The notes beneath the pieces are model-generated. The model was not told where the DNA came from. It did no database searches and saw only the letters and a list, made by a program, of their open reading frames with translations. The translations under genes and the position numbers were made by a program. Below, piece by piece: positions 1 through 8,791 of a DNA stretch of 64,000 nucleotides. This stretch comes from Corynebacterium caspium DSM 44850 (GTDB lineage: Bacteria; Actinomycetota; Actinomycetes; Mycobacteriales; Mycobacteriaceae). The stretch is from positions 434,001 through 498,000 of the forward strand of contig NZ_CP047118.1 of the NCBI RefSeq assembly GCF_030440555.1, in the 5' to 3' direction. The number at the start of each line of letters is the position of its first letter. The stretch's first letter is position 1.

Positions 1-156
1 GATGGAGACCGCGAAGCTGGCCATCCTGTGGACCTGCGGCTCCTAGATAGCGACTTCCAAGGGGAACTAATTCAAGGTGCTGATAAAGAGCTGGTAGCAG
101 CACGGGGGAGCACTGGTGAGGATTTCGAGGCGGAGGCAGAGGTGGCGCCGTTTTAA
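1..156 (+). CDS. C-terminal end of an SSB-like protein (partial)
   Basis: An open frame runs from the first base of the window to a TAA at 154-156, giving 51 residues that end in an acidic stretch and A-P-F (EAEAEVAPF). An acidic tail closing in P-F is the partner-recruiting tip of bacterial single-stranded DNA-binding proteins. In M. tuberculosis the gene directly before ettA (Rv2477c) is the second SSB, Rv2478c, so position agrees. The DNA-binding OB fold would lie upstream and is not visible, and the acidic tail is less aspartate-rich than in standard SSB. The assignment is therefore an inference from tail and context. Confidence 0.55.
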   Translation, partial: DGDREAGHPVDLRLLDSDFQGELIQGADKELVAARGSTGEDFEAEAEVAPF

Positions 157-215
157 TTTTTGCTGCGTAGGGTAACCTCGAAGGAAGAAAATACTATTCC
201 ACGTAGAGGGGAAAC

Positions 216-1886
216 ATGGCGGAATTCATCTACACGATGAAAAACGTGCGCAAAGCTGTAGGTGACAAAGTCATTTTGGACAATGTCACCATGGCTTTTT
301 ATCCAGGCGCCAAAATTGGTGTTGTTGGACCTAACGGTGCCGGCAAATCATCACTGCTAAAGCTAATGGCTGGGCTTGATGAGCCATCCAATGGTGAGGC
401 TTTCTTGGATCCGCGCGCTACGGTTGGCATCCTGTTGCAGGAGCCGCCGTTGAATGAAGAAAAGACCGTGCGCGGCAATGTCGAAGAAGGTTTAGGCGAA
501 ATCTTCGAGAAGAAGCAGCGCTTTGAAGCCATTGCTGAAGAAATGGCTACTAATTATACCGATGAGCTCATGGAAGAAATGGGCAAGCTGCAAGAAGAAC
601 TCGATGCAGCCGATGCTTGGGAAGTTGATTCCAAGATCGAACAGGCCATGGAAGCACTGCGGTGCCCACCTTCTGATTCGCCGGTAACTAATCTTTCCGG
701 TGGCGAAAGACGCCGCGTGGCTTTGGCGAAACTACTTTTGAGCGAACCAGATTTGTTGCTTCTTGACGAACCAACAAACCACTTGGATGCCGAAAGTGTG
801 CTGTGGCTAGAAAAGCATCTGCAAAACTATCCCGGTGCTGTTTTAGCAGTAACCCACGACCGTTATTTCCTAGATCACGTTGCCCAATGGATCTGTGAAG
901 TAGACCGCGGCAAGCTTTATCCTTATGAGGGCAACTATTCCACTTATCTGGAACAGAAGGCAGAACGCCTAGAAGTTGCGGGTAAAAAGGATGCTAAGCT
1001 GCGCAAACGCCTCAAAGATGAACTCGCTTGGGTGCGTTCTGGGGCAAAGGCTCGCCAGGCTAAGAATAAAGCCCGTCTGGAACGCTATGAGGAAATGGCT
1101 GCGGAAGCTGAGCAGCACAAGAAGTTGGACTTTGAAGAAATTCAGATTCCAACCCCGCCGCGCCTAGGCAGCAAGGTTGTAGTTGTTGAAAACCTGAATA
1201 AGGGCTTTGATGATCGCATCCTGATTAAGGATCTTTCCTTCACTTTGCCGCGTAATGGCATCGTGGGTGTCATTGGTCCCAACGGTGTGGGTAAGACCAC
1301 CCTGTTTAAGACCATTGTGGGCTTAGAAGAACCAGATTCAGGTTCCGTGCAAGTAGGCGAGACCGTGCGTCTTAGCTATGTGGATCAGAACCGCGAGAAT
1401 ATCGATCCAGAGAAATCTGTATGGGAAGTAGTTTCTGAAGGCTTGGACTACATAGTAGTTGGCCAAAATGAAATGCCTTCGCGGGCCTATATCTCTGCTT
1501 TTGGATTCAAGGGTCCAGATCAGCAGAAGCCTTCCAAGGTGCTCTCCGGTGGTGAGCGCAACCGCTTGAACCTAGCGCTAACCCTGAAACAGGGCGGCAA
1601 CTTGATTTTGCTCGATGAGCCCACAAATGACCTAGATGTGGAAACTCTAGGCTCTTTGGAAAATGCTTTACAGCAATTCCCTGGTTGTGCCGTAGTGATC
1701 TCGCACGATCGTTGGTTCTTGGATCGTACCTGTACGCATATCTTGGCTTGGGAAGGCAATGTTTCTGAAGGCCAATGGTATTGGTTTGAAGGTAACTTCG
1801 AAGACTATGAGAAGAATAAGGTGGCTCGTCTTGGTGAAGACGCCGCCCGGCCTTCTCGCGTCACGCACCGCCGCTTAAGCCGCTAG
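216..1886 (+). CDS. ettA: Energy-dependent translational throttle protein EttA (ABC-F)
   Basis: ABC-F ATPase that binds the ribosomal E site and couples translation to the ATP/ADP ratio; it is soluble, with no membrane segments. Two ABC modules are visible: P-loop GPNGAGKS at residues 38-45, signature LSGGE near 160 and Walker B LLLLDEPTNHLD near 180, then a charged linker (about 240-320, the P-site tRNA interaction motif region), a second P-loop GPNGVGKT near 354 and second LSGGE near 442. The length of 556 residues is the family norm. The ATG follows AGAGGGG (204-210) closely. It lies downstream of the SSB-like gene as in M. tuberculosis Rv2478c-Rv2477c and ends in its own terminator. Confidence 0.96.
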   Translation: MAEFIYTMKNVRKAVGDKVILDNVTMAFYPGAKIGVVGPNGAGKSSLLKLMAGLDEPSNGEAFLDPRATVGILLQEPPLNEEKTVRGNVEEGLGEIFEKKQRFEAIAEEMATNYTDELMEEMGKLQEELDAADAWEVDSKIEQAMEALRCPPSDSPVTNLSGGERRRVALAKLLLSEPDLLLLDEPTNHLDAESVLWLEKHLQNYPGAVLAVTHDRYFLDHVAQWICEVDRGKLYPYEGNYSTYLEQKAERLEVAGKKDAKLRKRLKDELAWVRSGAKARQAKNKARLERYEEMAAEAEQHKKLDFEEIQIPTPPRLGSKVVVVENLNKGFDDRILIKDLSFTLPRNGIVGVIGPNGVGKTTLFKTIVGLEEPDSGSVQVGETVRLSYVDQNRENIDPEKSVWEVVSEGLDYIVVGQNEMPSRAYISAFGFKGPDQQKPSKVLSGGERNRLNLALTLKQGGNLILLDEPTNDLDVETLGSLENALQQFPGCAVVISHDRWFLDRTCTHILAWEGNVSEGQWYWFEGNFEDYEKNKVARLGEDAARPSRVTHRRLSR

Positions 1887-1931
1887 AAATCATGTTTTAA
1901 TAAATTGTTTTCCAAGGTTGAAGTTTAGCCT

Positions 1932-1990
1932 AAAAGCCCGTATTACCAGCAGTTTTAGAATTACTAGCTGGATAGTACGGGCTTTGTTTT
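1932..1990 (+). terminator. Rho-independent terminator after ettA
   Basis: Arms AAAGCCCGTA (1933-1942) and TACGGGCTTT (1976-1985) pair perfectly, with an inner CCAGC/GCTGG pair (1946-1950 and 1968-1972), followed by GTTTT. It separates ettA from the thioesterase gene. Confidence 0.8.
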
Positions 1991-2078
1991 GCCTGCTTAC
2001 TACTTTTATAAGTGGTTAGATGGGGGACTAACTACTTGCATATCGGGCCTTGAGTTGGGCCAAAAAGAAAGGCTTTAT

Positions 2079-2531
2079 ATGACCACGCAGCAATCTATTC
2101 CTACCCCTGGCATCCATAAAGTAATGATCCCAGTGCGCTGGTCAGATTTCGACCGCTACGGGCACATGATGAATGCCAACTATATTGAAATTGCCCAAGA
2201 AGCCCGCCTGCTTTTCGCAGCCACAGAATTCCCTCGCTATAACGTGGCTATTCCTGCGTTTTTTGTGCGTAATCTCAATGTAGATTTCATGCAGCCCATC
2301 ATGCCGGATGTAGCTAATCAAGTACTGGTGGAAACCCAGGTGGTAGAAATTGGGCGTACTTCCATTACCACTCGGCAAGAAATTAAAAATCATTTAGGCG
2401 AAATTGCCTGCGTAGTGGAATGCGTGCAGGTTGCGGTAGATATGCGCAGTGCCAGGCCGCGTGAAATTACTACCGAAGAAAAGAAAGTACTAGCTCAAGC
2501 GCCCGAAAAGAATGCAGGCACCGAAAAATAA
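2079..2531 (+). CDS. Acyl-CoA thioesterase, 4HBT hotdog family (Rv2475c-like)
   Basis: Single hotdog-fold protein of 150 residues, expected to hydrolyse acyl-CoA thioesters in the cytosol. The diagnostic N-terminal block VRWSDFDRYGHMMNANYI carries the aspartate and the following tyrosine-glycine-histidine stretch typical of 4-hydroxybenzoyl-CoA thioesterase relatives. I chose the ATG at 2079 because GAAAGG (2067-2072) is correctly spaced before it; an upstream TTG at 1989 would start inside the ettA terminator. The next gene begins directly after its stop codon, so the two are translationally coupled. The same pair (Rv2475c-Rv2474c) sits near ettA in M. tuberculosis. The substrate is unknown. 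Confidence 0.85.
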   Translation: MTTQQSIPTPGIHKVMIPVRWSDFDRYGHMMNANYIEIAQEARLLFAATEFPRYNVAIPAFFVRNLNVDFMQPIMPDVANQVLVETQVVEIGRTSITTRQEIKNHLGEIACVVECVQVAVDMRSARPREITTEEKKVLAQAPEKNAGTEK

Positions 2532-3272
2532 ATGACCGCTGAAATCCTCAACTTAGGCCCTGCCACTGCTACCGTTGCGCCAGTTCGCGGGTTAATTACC
2601 TTGCTTTCTCGTGCTTTAAAATTGGATAGCTCGGCGCTGGTTCGTTTACGACAGTATAAAGATTCCGTCGAAGTTTTTGTGACCACCCCTTATGGGGTAT
2701 TAGCTGCCAGACGTATTCCAGGCACTATTGGCCGCGATGGCCTCGTAGTATCCGCGGAACAACTGTGCACCTTATTAAAGCAATATATTGAAAATCCAGT
2801 CGGCTTGGAAGAGGGGGTGCAATTATCTCTTGGAGCAGGGATGGATGCCTCTTGGCCGGGTGCTTTGCCAGCAACTAGTAATTTTGAGCTAGTAGATACC
2901 ATCCCGGTGATGGTAGTAAGTCAGCTAGCTGATCAAGGCCAGGCTTTAGCACAACAATTCTCAGGACCTCTGGGGCCACCGCGCAGTTTATTAGACCAAA
3001 TAGTTCTAACTGTAAATAATCAGGACACTGAACTCACCGACACTGAACTCACCGACACTGAACTCACACCTGCACTGCCTGAGAAATCTTTAGTTGCAGA
3101 AATTCCCATGCGCATGATCTTTACTTGCACTGCGCTGGGTTTGATCCCAGGGTTCCGGGAAGCTATAGAAATTCCGCGATACTTAAGGGTTTCCACTTTA
3201 GGTTCCTGGGTGCGAATTGATGCTCCTTTTGGATCTGTGTACTACACCAGCAGGGTGTCCGTACTGTTTTAA
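2532..3272 (+). CDS. Conserved actinobacterial protein of unknown function (Rv2474c-like)
   Basis: A 246-residue soluble protein whose ATG touches the TAA of the thioesterase gene (TAAATG), implying coupled translation and shared function. No catalytic motif or membrane segment is recognisable. Its place after a Rv2475c-type thioesterase suggests the Rv2474c family. An odd feature is a threefold perfect pentapeptide repeat DTELT at residues 165-179, encoded by a 15-bp unit (3024-3067) just before a Pro/Glu-rich linker; this looks like a recent slippage expansion within a surface loop. Function cannot be given. Confidence 0.7.
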   Translation: MTAEILNLGPATATVAPVRGLITLLSRALKLDSSALVRLRQYKDSVEVFVTTPYGVLAARRIPGTIGRDGLVVSAEQLCTLLKQYIENPVGLEEGVQLSLGAGMDASWPGALPATSNFELVDTIPVMVVSQLADQGQALAQQFSGPLGPPRSLLDQIVLTVNNQDTELTDTELTDTELTPALPEKSLVAEIPMRMIFTCTALGLIPGFREAIEIPRYLRVSTLGSWVRIDAPFGSVYYTSRVSVLF

Positions 3273-3584
3273 AAATGGATATTCATTCACTTCTTCACCT
3301 ATGTGGGTAGCGTTGAATACCCCTTACCTAAACCTGATTTGGCCAGTCTAAAAGCACTGGTTAAGGTCGAAATATGTTTCGTATTGATTGTTAGTTAAAT
3401 AGTTTCTCAAGAGTTGTTATAAGGTCTGAAAACTATATTTCTATTGGTCAATATGTAACATGAGGCCAAGTTATGAGCATCGCGTAATCGGATACTGATA
3501 TTGAGCGCTCCGTCTTAATCAGTTCAACCATTTATTGGTTCCGCACGCATGACGGTGTTTGGGTTATAGGAATAGGTTAATTTT
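3273..3584. other. Gene-free spacer before the gntR pseudogene
   Basis: About 310 bases with no credible coding frame. A short imperfect hairpin (CCAGT/ACTGG near 3342-3360) lacks a T-run, so it is not a convincing terminator. No clear promoter pair was found. The spacer should contain whatever promoter served the broken regulator. Confidence 0.5.
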
Positions 3585-4361
3585 GTGGTTGAAAAACGCG
3601 TCCGCAAGGGGCTGGCTTATGTCGCAATTGCTGACGAAATACGCACTTGGATTTTAGAAGAAAAGTATCGCCCGGGAGATAGACTTCCAAATGAGCGAGA
3701 TCTAGTTGAATTTTTTAATGCTGCCCGGATGACGGTGCGTCACGCTTTGGAAATCCTGCAATTAGAGGGATACATAGAAAGGCGTAGAGGTCGAAACGGT
3801 GGCACCTTTGTGCGCCCGGTACCTCCAAAAATTGAATTAACCCAACTTAAGGGCATCTTGCCGCAGTTGGAAGCTCGCGGTGCAAATGTGACAACTCGCG
3901 TAGTTTATGCCCGGTTAGTAAAAGCACCGGCACATATTGCCCTCTCCTTAAATCTGATGCTCGATGAGCTGGTCTACTACGTATGACGAGTGCGCTATTT
4001 TGATGAAACTCCGCTTTGTGTGCAGCACAGCTACTATCCCAAAAATCTATGTGAGAGCTTATCCAAGGATGATTTATTAGCTAATAACTTTGATTTCCTG
4101 GAATCAGGTTGTAATAAAACCATCGTGCATCGGGTAGATAGTGTGATGCCGGCTGTGGCTGCTGAGATGGAGCAGCAACAGTTGGGAATTACCAGAACAG
4201 ACCCAGTTTTGAAGATTGTGGCAGTTTCTTCGACAGCCGACGGAGAAGTTGTGGAATATTCGGAGGATATTTTACGTTCGGATATATTACGGATCACCGT
4301 CGTTACTCAGGACTTTGCTGATCGTCACGTAGTTGAGGAAACCGCGCTGGCAGATAGTTGA
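3585..4361 (+). pseudogene. GntR/HutC-family regulator interrupted by an in-frame TGA
   Basis: The N-terminal part (GTG at 3585) is a GntR winged helix: a block like RPGDRLPNERDLVEFF followed by MTVRHALEILQLEGYIERRRG. After 133 residues a TGA at 3984-3986 interrupts the frame, and the same frame continues for about 124 residues as a recognisable UTRA ligand domain (RYFDETPLCVQHSYYP). Joined, the product would be about 258 residues, the normal HutC-type length. No frameshift is needed, so a single nonsense change in an otherwise intact gene explains the data. A GTG at 3990 could restart the ligand domain alone, but no ribosome site precedes it. No neighbouring gene is an obvious target. Pseudogene, readthrough and sequencing error all remain possible. 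Confidence 0.8.
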
Positions 4362-4409
4362 GTGGGCTGATGGTGAGCTGATCAAAATTTCCATCTAAAG
4401 GAGTTTTAT

Positions 4410-5027
4410 ATGACTACTCACCAAGTCACTTTCTGGTTCGATGCCACCTGCCCTTTTTGTTGGGTCACTTCCCGCTGGATAAAGGAAGTAGAAAAGGTCC
4501 GAGACATCCAAGTTAATTGGGTGCCGATGTCGCTAGCCGTGCTTAACGATGGCCGCGATTTACCTGCCAATTACCTCAAATATATGGAAGCCGCCTGGGG
4601 TCCTGCGCGGGTATTTGCTGCGGTTAAAGCAGAGCGTCCAGATAAGGTAGATGAGCTTTATACTGCGATGGGCACCATCATTCACCCTGGTCACCAGTCT
4701 GGAAAGCGTGGTTTTGGCGGCTATGATGCGGTGATCGCCCAAGCTCTAGAACAGGTTGGCTTGCCGGCTTCTTTTGCAGATTATGCCAATACTGATGCTT
4801 ATGATGAGCGCCTGCGTGCTTATCATCAGCAAGCTATGGATGAAGTCGGCGATGATGTTGGAACTCCCATAGTTAAGATCGGCGATGTGGCCTTCTTTGG
4901 TCCGGTGTTAACTCGGGTGCCGACGGGTGAGGAAGCCGCTAAAATATTTGATGGGGCACAGGCTCTGGCCAGTTATCCGCACTTCTTTGAACTAAAGCGC
5001 AGTCGCACAGAAGCGCCAAAGGTATAG
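4410..5027 (+). CDS. DsbA-family thiol oxidoreductase (Rv2466c-like, mycothiol-linked)
   Basis: A 205-residue thioredoxin-fold protein with CPFC at residues 14-17 and a DsbA-type helical insertion. It has no signal peptide, so it acts in the cytoplasm. In M. tuberculosis the equivalent gene Rv2466c, also two genes from rpiB, encodes a mycothiol-dependent reductase that activates nitro prodrugs and protects against oxidants; the same role is inferred here. The ATG at 4410 follows AAAGGAG (4397-4403). A small membrane protein gene follows after 11 bases, with its ribosome site overlapping the stop, so the two are likely co-transcribed. Confidence 0.88.
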   Translation: MTTHQVTFWFDATCPFCWVTSRWIKEVEKVRDIQVNWVPMSLAVLNDGRDLPANYLKYMEAAWGPARVFAAVKAERPDKVDELYTAMGTIIHPGHQSGKRGFGGYDAVIAQALEQVGLPASFADYANTDAYDERLRAYHQQAMDEVGDDVGTPIVKIGDVAFFGPVLTRVPTGEEAAKIFDGAQALASYPHFFELKRSRTEAPKV

Positions 5028-5038
5028 GAGGCAATAAC

Positions 5039-5272
5039 ATGTGGACAGCTCTAATTATCGCAGTTTTGGCCGGAATCGCAGCAGGGGCCACTTGGAATAC
5101 CAATGCAGTGCTTTCCTTGGGCACTGGAGTGGTATTTCTGCTGGCATCGGCGGTGGCCACTTTAATTATCTTGGGCAAGACGATTGCCTTAATTTTCAAA
5201 CTCATTCCACTTGCTTTAGTGGCTGCGGCAATTTATTTATGTTACCGCGCGCTCACCAAGCAACGGGTTTAA
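5039..5272 (+). CDS. Small three-helix membrane protein, function unknown
   Basis: A 77-residue, strongly hydrophobic protein with three predicted membrane segments (about residues 2-17, 23-45 and 50-70) and a short basic tail (RALTKQRV), giving a cytoplasmic C-terminus. TAGGAGGC (5025-5032) is a strong ribosome site that overlaps the stop codon of the DsbA-like gene, which supports it as real and coupled to that gene. I do not recognise a family. The pairing may point to a membrane partner for redox stress, but that is speculation. Confidence 0.7.
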   Translation: MWTALIIAVLAGIAAGATWNTNAVLSLGTGVVFLLASAVATLIILGKTIALIFKLIPLALVAAAIYLCYRALTKQRV

Positions 5273-5364
5273 CTATCTAATAGCTAGCTAGGCTCTGCGC
5301 AGGCCATAATCTGTTTTTAGTTCACGTGATTACCCCCGCGGGTGATCATCACTAAGATTATGGC

Positions 5365-5841
5365 ATGCGCGTTTATCTGGGAGCCGATCATGCCGGCTAT
5401 GAAGCAAAGAATTTAATTGCAGATTATTTGACTAAGGGGGGCCATGAAGTAATTGACTGTGGCGCCTTTAGTTATGATCCGGAAGATGACTATCCGGCAT
5501 TTTGCATTGAAGCTGCAATCCGTACCGTTAATGATCCTGGTTCTTTAGGCATAGTGCTAGGCGGATCCGGAAACGGTGAGCAAATAGCTGCTAATAAAGT
5601 CCCTGGGGCTCGCTGTGCCTTAGCTTGGAATCCAGATATTGCCCGGTTAGCGCGGGAGCATAATAATGCCCAACTCATCGGAATTGGGGCGCGGCAGCAT
5701 ACTGCTGAGCAGATTTTGGAAATTGTAGAGGCCTTTATAACCCAAGAGTGGTCGAGAGAAGAGCGTCACCAGCGCCGAATCGATATTCTTGCCGATTATG
5801 AAGAAAATAAGATTGCCCCAATAATCCCTGGTCAAGACTAA
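5365..5841 (+). CDS. rpiB: Ribose-5-phosphate isomerase B
   Basis: Interconverts ribose 5-phosphate and ribulose 5-phosphate in the non-oxidative pentose phosphate pathway. The 158-residue protein carries the RpiB hallmarks GADHAGYEAK (6-15) and GGSGNGEQIAANK (66-78). Glu72 in that block corresponds to the catalytic base of M. tuberculosis RpiB (Glu75), which uses Glu in place of the Cys of E. coli RpiB. No Shine-Dalgarno site precedes the ATG; TAAGAT at 5353-5358 is placed so that transcription would start at the ATG, suggesting a leaderless mRNA. A terminator follows directly. Confidence 0.95.
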   Translation: MRVYLGADHAGYEAKNLIADYLTKGGHEVIDCGAFSYDPEDDYPAFCIEAAIRTVNDPGSLGIVLGGSGNGEQIAANKVPGARCALAWNPDIARLAREHNNAQLIGIGARQHTAEQILEIVEAFITQEWSREERHQRRIDILADYEENKIAPIIPGQD

Positions 5842-5849
5842 AAATCTTT

Positions 5850-5890
5850 AACCGCATTAGTTCCTGTTTTCTGGAGCTAGTGCGGTTTTT
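5850..5890 (+). terminator. Rho-independent terminator after rpiB
   Basis: AACCGCATTAG (5850-5860) pairs with CTAGTGCGGTT (5877-5887) with one G-T pair, followed by a run of T ending at 5890. Confidence 0.8.
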
Positions 5891-5930
5891 AGCTGCCAGC
5901 AGCAGGCAAGTGATTAATCTAGCCACAAGC

Positions 5931-5975
5931 AAAAACCCGAAATTCTGTGACTATAAAGTCTGTAGAATTTCGGGT
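5931..5975 (-). terminator. Terminator after tRNA-Gly
   Basis: Perfect 12-bp arms ACCCGAAATTCT (5935-5946) and AGAATTTCGGGT (5964-5975). On the minus strand the stem is followed by a run of five T, placing it as the 3' terminator of the tRNA-Gly gene just upstream. Confidence 0.8.
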
Positions 5976-5985
5976 CTTAATTTGG

Positions 5986-6057
5986 AGGGAACGACGGGAA
6001 TCGAACCCGCGTCTTCAGCTTGGAAGGCTGAGGTATTAGCCACTATACGACGTTCCC
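5986..6057 (-). tRNA. tRNA-Gly(TCC)
   Basis: The minus strand folds into a full cloverleaf: acceptor stem GGGAACG/CGTTCCC, anticodon stem TCAGC/GCTGA around loop CTTCCAA with anticodon TCC (reads GGA), and T-arm GCGGGTTCGAATCCCGT. CCA follows the discriminator in the genome (5983-5985), so the 3' end is encoded. Confidence 0.95.
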
Positions 6058-6455
6058 AAAGACAAGCCACTTGCCGTGGCAGCTGTGAACAGACCTTACT
6101 CCATAACTACAGACAAGGACAAATCTGCAGTTGAGCCCAATTGGCATTAGCGGACGGTGTTACTAGGTGTTGCTAACTGGTTAAGAGAAAGCTGGGGAAA
6201 GAGGCAGTGAAGCCTTTTTTATTGAGGTTTAGGGTTTGTTTGCAGTTTTGAGGTGCAATTCCTGCGTCTGAGAAAGCCGCTTTAAAAAATTTCCCGAGAG
6301 TAAAACCGCAGTTCACAGGGTTGTAAAGCTGAAAATAGGGAAATAGTGTGATCCTCGGATTTCTTCTTTGGCCAATGTGTTGTATGGTTGCTCAAGTCAG
6401 TTACAAACACCCGATGCCATTATCGGATTGGGATGATGTATGCTGGCTTTCCGTA
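6058..6455. other. Spacer between divergent tRNA-Gly and tRNA-Pro
   Basis: About 400 bases holding the presumed tRNA promoters and no credible coding frame. I saw no repeat, hairpin or second RNA gene that I can support here. Confidence 0.5.
6093..6122 (-). promoter_or_regulatory. Likely promoter of tRNA-Gly
   Basis: On the minus strand TTGTCC (6117-6122) and TAAGGT (6093-6098) are separated by 18 bases, and transcription would start about 29 bases before the mature tRNA end. The boxes are only moderate matches to the housekeeping consensus. Confidence 0.4.
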
Positions 6456-6529
6456 CGGGGCGTGGCGCAGCTTGGTAGCGCACCTGCTTTGGGAGCAGGG
6501 GGTCGCAGGTTCAAATCCTGTCGCCCCGA
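6456..6529 (+). tRNA. tRNA-Pro(TGG)
   Basis: Cloverleaf with acceptor CGGGGCG/CGCCCCG, D-arm GGCGCAGCTTGGTAGCGC, anticodon stem CCTGC/GCAGG around loop TTTGGGA (anticodon TGG, reads CCA), and T-arm GCAGGTTCAAATCCTGT. No encoded CCA. It ends 44 bases before tig and may share a transcript with it. Confidence 0.95.
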
Positions 6530-6573
6530 CGTACGCATTCTTATTACAAATTAAAAATCAGGAGAGTGGCCTC

Positions 6574-7941
6574 GTGAAGAGTTCCGTCGAGAAACTGAGC
6601 GACACCCGTGTCAAGCTCACGATCAATGTTCCCTTCGACGAACTGAAAGGCGAGTTTGACCGGGCCTATGCTGATATTGCACAGCAAGTAAGCATTCCTG
6701 GTTTCCGCCGCGGTAAGGCCCCTCGTAAGCTTATTGATGCCCGCTTTGGTCGCGGTCCTATCCTTGAGCAGGTTGTTAATGAAATGGTGCCCTCTAAATA
6801 TGAGGTTGCACTGCTTGAGAATGATATTAAGGCTTTAGGTCAGCCAGATATTGAAATCACCAGCATTGAAGATAGCAAAGAAGTTGCCTTTACTGCTGCT
6901 GTTGATATTCGTCCGGAGATCACTATCCCGGATTTCTCCACCTTCGAGGTTGAGGTTCCAGCTCTAGAATTAGACGAAGCTGCTGTAGATGCCGCAATCG
7001 ATGATCTTCGCGCTCGTTTTGCCGAGCTAAAGGACACTGATCGTGCCCTAGAAGCTGGCGATGTAGCCATTCTTGATTTAAACGTCACCATTAACGGCAA
7101 GTCCGCAGCTGATTCGGACGCTAAAGGCCTTAGCTATTCCGTAGGTTCTGAGGATCTTATCCCCGGACTCGACGCCGCTATTATTGGCCTTAAATCTGGC
7201 GAATCTACCGAGTTCAACTCAGTAGCTGAAGCTGGCGAGCAAGCTGGCGAAGAAGCCACTATCGCCGTTACTGTGCAGCAGACCAAAGAACGGGTACTGC
7301 CAGAACTTGATGAAGAGTTCGTACAGATGGCCTCCGAATTTGACACAGTTGAAGAACTGCGCGAATCCACCAAGGCCCAGGTTGAAGAGGGTGCAAAATC
7401 TCGTCAAGCCGCAGCTATTCGTGACGAAGTACTCAAGCTAGCTCTAGATTCTTCCAAGTTTGAGCTACCTGAAAACGTAGTTAATGAGCAAGTACATGCG
7501 CAGCAGCACCAGCTCTTAGGCAATATTGCCCATGACGAAGCTGCCTTCAATGCCATGTTGGAAGCACAAGGCACCACTCGCGAAGAGTTCGACGCAGAAC
7601 AGCGTAAATCTGCTGAAAATGCCGTTCGTACCCAGCTTTTCCTAGATACTTTGGCTGAGCAGGAAAAACCAGAGGTTTCCCAGCAGGAACTCACTGATCA
7701 CATCCTGTTCACCGCACAGTCTTATGGTATGGACCCCAACCAGTTCATCCAGCAGCTCTCCCAGTCCGGACAGATTGCTAATCTCTTTGCTGATGTTCGT
7801 CGTGGCAAAGCGTTGGCAACTGCTATCTGCCGCGTATCTGTTACCGATGATGCGGGCAATAAGGTAGATCCAGCAGAATACTTCGGCGAAGAAGAAATCG
7901 AAGTAGCACCGGCTACCGAAGAAGAAAATACCGAAGCTTAA
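6574..7941 (+). CDS. tig: Trigger factor, ribosome-associated chaperone and peptidyl-prolyl isomerase
   Basis: Binds nascent chains at the ribosomal exit tunnel. The N-terminal ribosome-docking loop [13 protein letters not shown] is at about residues 41-53, an FKBP-type isomerase domain follows (about 155-245), and the C-terminal helical chaperone arms end in an acidic tail rich in Glu. I chose the GTG at 6574 (product starting [15 protein letters not shown]), preceded by CAGGAG (6559-6564); longer frames run back through the tRNA and are false. The 455 residues fit actinobacterial trigger factors. It is followed by a strong terminator and then clpP1, the usual corynebacterial and mycobacterial arrangement. 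Confidence 0.96.
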   Translation: MKSSVEKLSDTRVKLTINVPFDELKGEFDRAYADIAQQVSIPGFRRGKAPRKLIDARFGRGPILEQVVNEMVPSKYEVALLENDIKALGQPDIEITSIEDSKEVAFTAAVDIRPEITIPDFSTFEVEVPALELDEAAVDAAIDDLRARFAELKDTDRALEAGDVAILDLNVTINGKSAADSDAKGLSYSVGSEDLIPGLDAAIIGLKSGESTEFNSVAEAGEQAGEEATIAVTVQQTKERVLPELDEEFVQMASEFDTVEELRESTKAQVEEGAKSRQAAAIRDEVLKLALDSSKFELPENVVNEQVHAQQHQLLGNIAHDEAAFNAMLEAQGTTREEFDAEQRKSAENAVRTQLFLDTLAEQEKPEVSQQELTDHILFTAQSYGMDPNQFIQQLSQSGQIANLFADVRRGKALATAICRVSVTDDAGNKVDPAEYFGEEEIEVAPATEEENTEA

Positions 7942-7986
7942 TTTCAGAATTAGAATCCTTTCGATTCTAAACACTGAGATAGCAAT

Positions 7987-8025
7987 GACCTCCCCGCACC
8001 ACAATCGTGCGGCGGAGGTCTTTTT
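7987..8025 (+). terminator. Rho-independent terminator after tig
   Basis: GACCTCC/GGAGGTC and CCGCAC/GTGCGG arms (7987-7999 with 8007-8020) make a 13-bp stem with one unpaired base, followed by TTTTT. Confidence 0.88.
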
Positions 8026-8067
8026 ATAAATTATCTAAAACCTAAAACCCCAGGACCTACAATCAGG

Positions 8068-8085
8068 CTTACGCTGAGAGCGAAC
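8068..8085 (+). promoter_or_regulatory. ClgR-type operator upstream of clpP1-clpP2
   Basis: CGCTGAGAGCG at 8072-8082, followed by AAC, matches the reported actinobacterial ClgR consensus core CGCYNANRGCG in every fixed position. ClgR activates clpP1P2 in Corynebacterium, Mycobacterium and Streptomyces. The site lies about 80 bases before the clpP1 ATG, a suitable place for an activator. The clgR gene itself is not in this window. Confidence 0.7.
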
Positions 8086-8161
8086 ATTGCAGCCAGTCTG
8101 ACGCTAGCCCGGTAGTCTGAAGAAACTGAACGGTTATAGGAATGTTGAAGGAGAACTAGGC

Positions 8162-8767
8162 ATGAACCAACCGGAAACCATGAATATGAATTCAAATGGG
8201 CTTAACCTCGGAGACTCCGTCTACGAGCGCTTGCTCCGGGAACGCATTATTTTCTTAGGCAGCCAGGTCGATGACGATATCGCCAATAAGCTGTGCGCCC
8301 AGATCCTTTTGCTTTCCGCAGAAGACCCCACCCGCGATATTTCCCTCTACATCAATAGCCCCGGCGGTTCAGTAACCGCTGGCATGGCCATTTATGACAC
8401 CATGAAGTATTCGCCTTGCGATATTGCCACCTACGGCATGGGACTAGCTGCCTCAATGGGACAATTCCTCCTCACCGCAGGAACCCCCGGAAAGCGCTTT
8501 GCACTCCCACACGCCCGCATTATGATGCACCAGCCCTCAGCCGGTGTTGGCGGCACTGCTGCCGATATCGCCATTCAGGCAGAACAATTCTCAGCTACTA
8601 AACGAGAAATGGCAGAACTAATCGCGGAACACTCCGGCCAGACTTATGAACAAATAGTTAAAGACTCTGACCGTGACCGCTGGTTTACCGCACAGCAAGC
8701 CAAAGACTACGGCCTAGTAGACCATGTGATTACCGTCGCCGCCGATGGCCGCGTAAGTAGCAACTAA
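8162..8767 (+). CDS. clpP1: ATP-dependent Clp protease proteolytic subunit ClpP1
   Basis: Serine peptidase that forms the degradation chamber with ClpP2 and is fed by ClpX or ClpC in the cytoplasm. Catalytic residues are visible as Ser98 (GLAASMG), His123 (MMHQPS) and Asp172 (SDRDRWF). The start at 8162 follows GAAGGAG (8147-8153). Length 201 is normal. clpP2 follows after 24 bases with its own ribosome site, forming the actinobacterial clpP1P2 operon, in which both subunits are needed for an active mixed tetradecamer. The upstream ClgR-type site suggests induction by proteotoxic stress. Confidence 0.96.
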   Translation: MNQPETMNMNSNGLNLGDSVYERLLRERIIFLGSQVDDDIANKLCAQILLLSAEDPTRDISLYINSPGGSVTAGMAIYDTMKYSPCDIATYGMGLAASMGQFLLTAGTPGKRFALPHARIMMHQPSAGVGGTAADIAIQAEQFSATKREMAELIAEHSGQTYEQIVKDSDRDRWFTAQQAKDYGLVDHVITVAADGRVSSN

Positions 8768-8791
8768 CCGAGGGAAGAAGGAACCACTAAT

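Noticed and set aside
1989..2078. Upstream TTG start for the thioesterase gene
   Set aside because: It overlaps the ettA terminator, and the ATG at 2079 has a well-placed GAAAGG and agrees with family length.
6388..6573. Longer N-terminus for trigger factor
   Set aside because: The frame runs through the tRNA-Pro gene; the GTG at 6574 with CAGGAG fits the family start.
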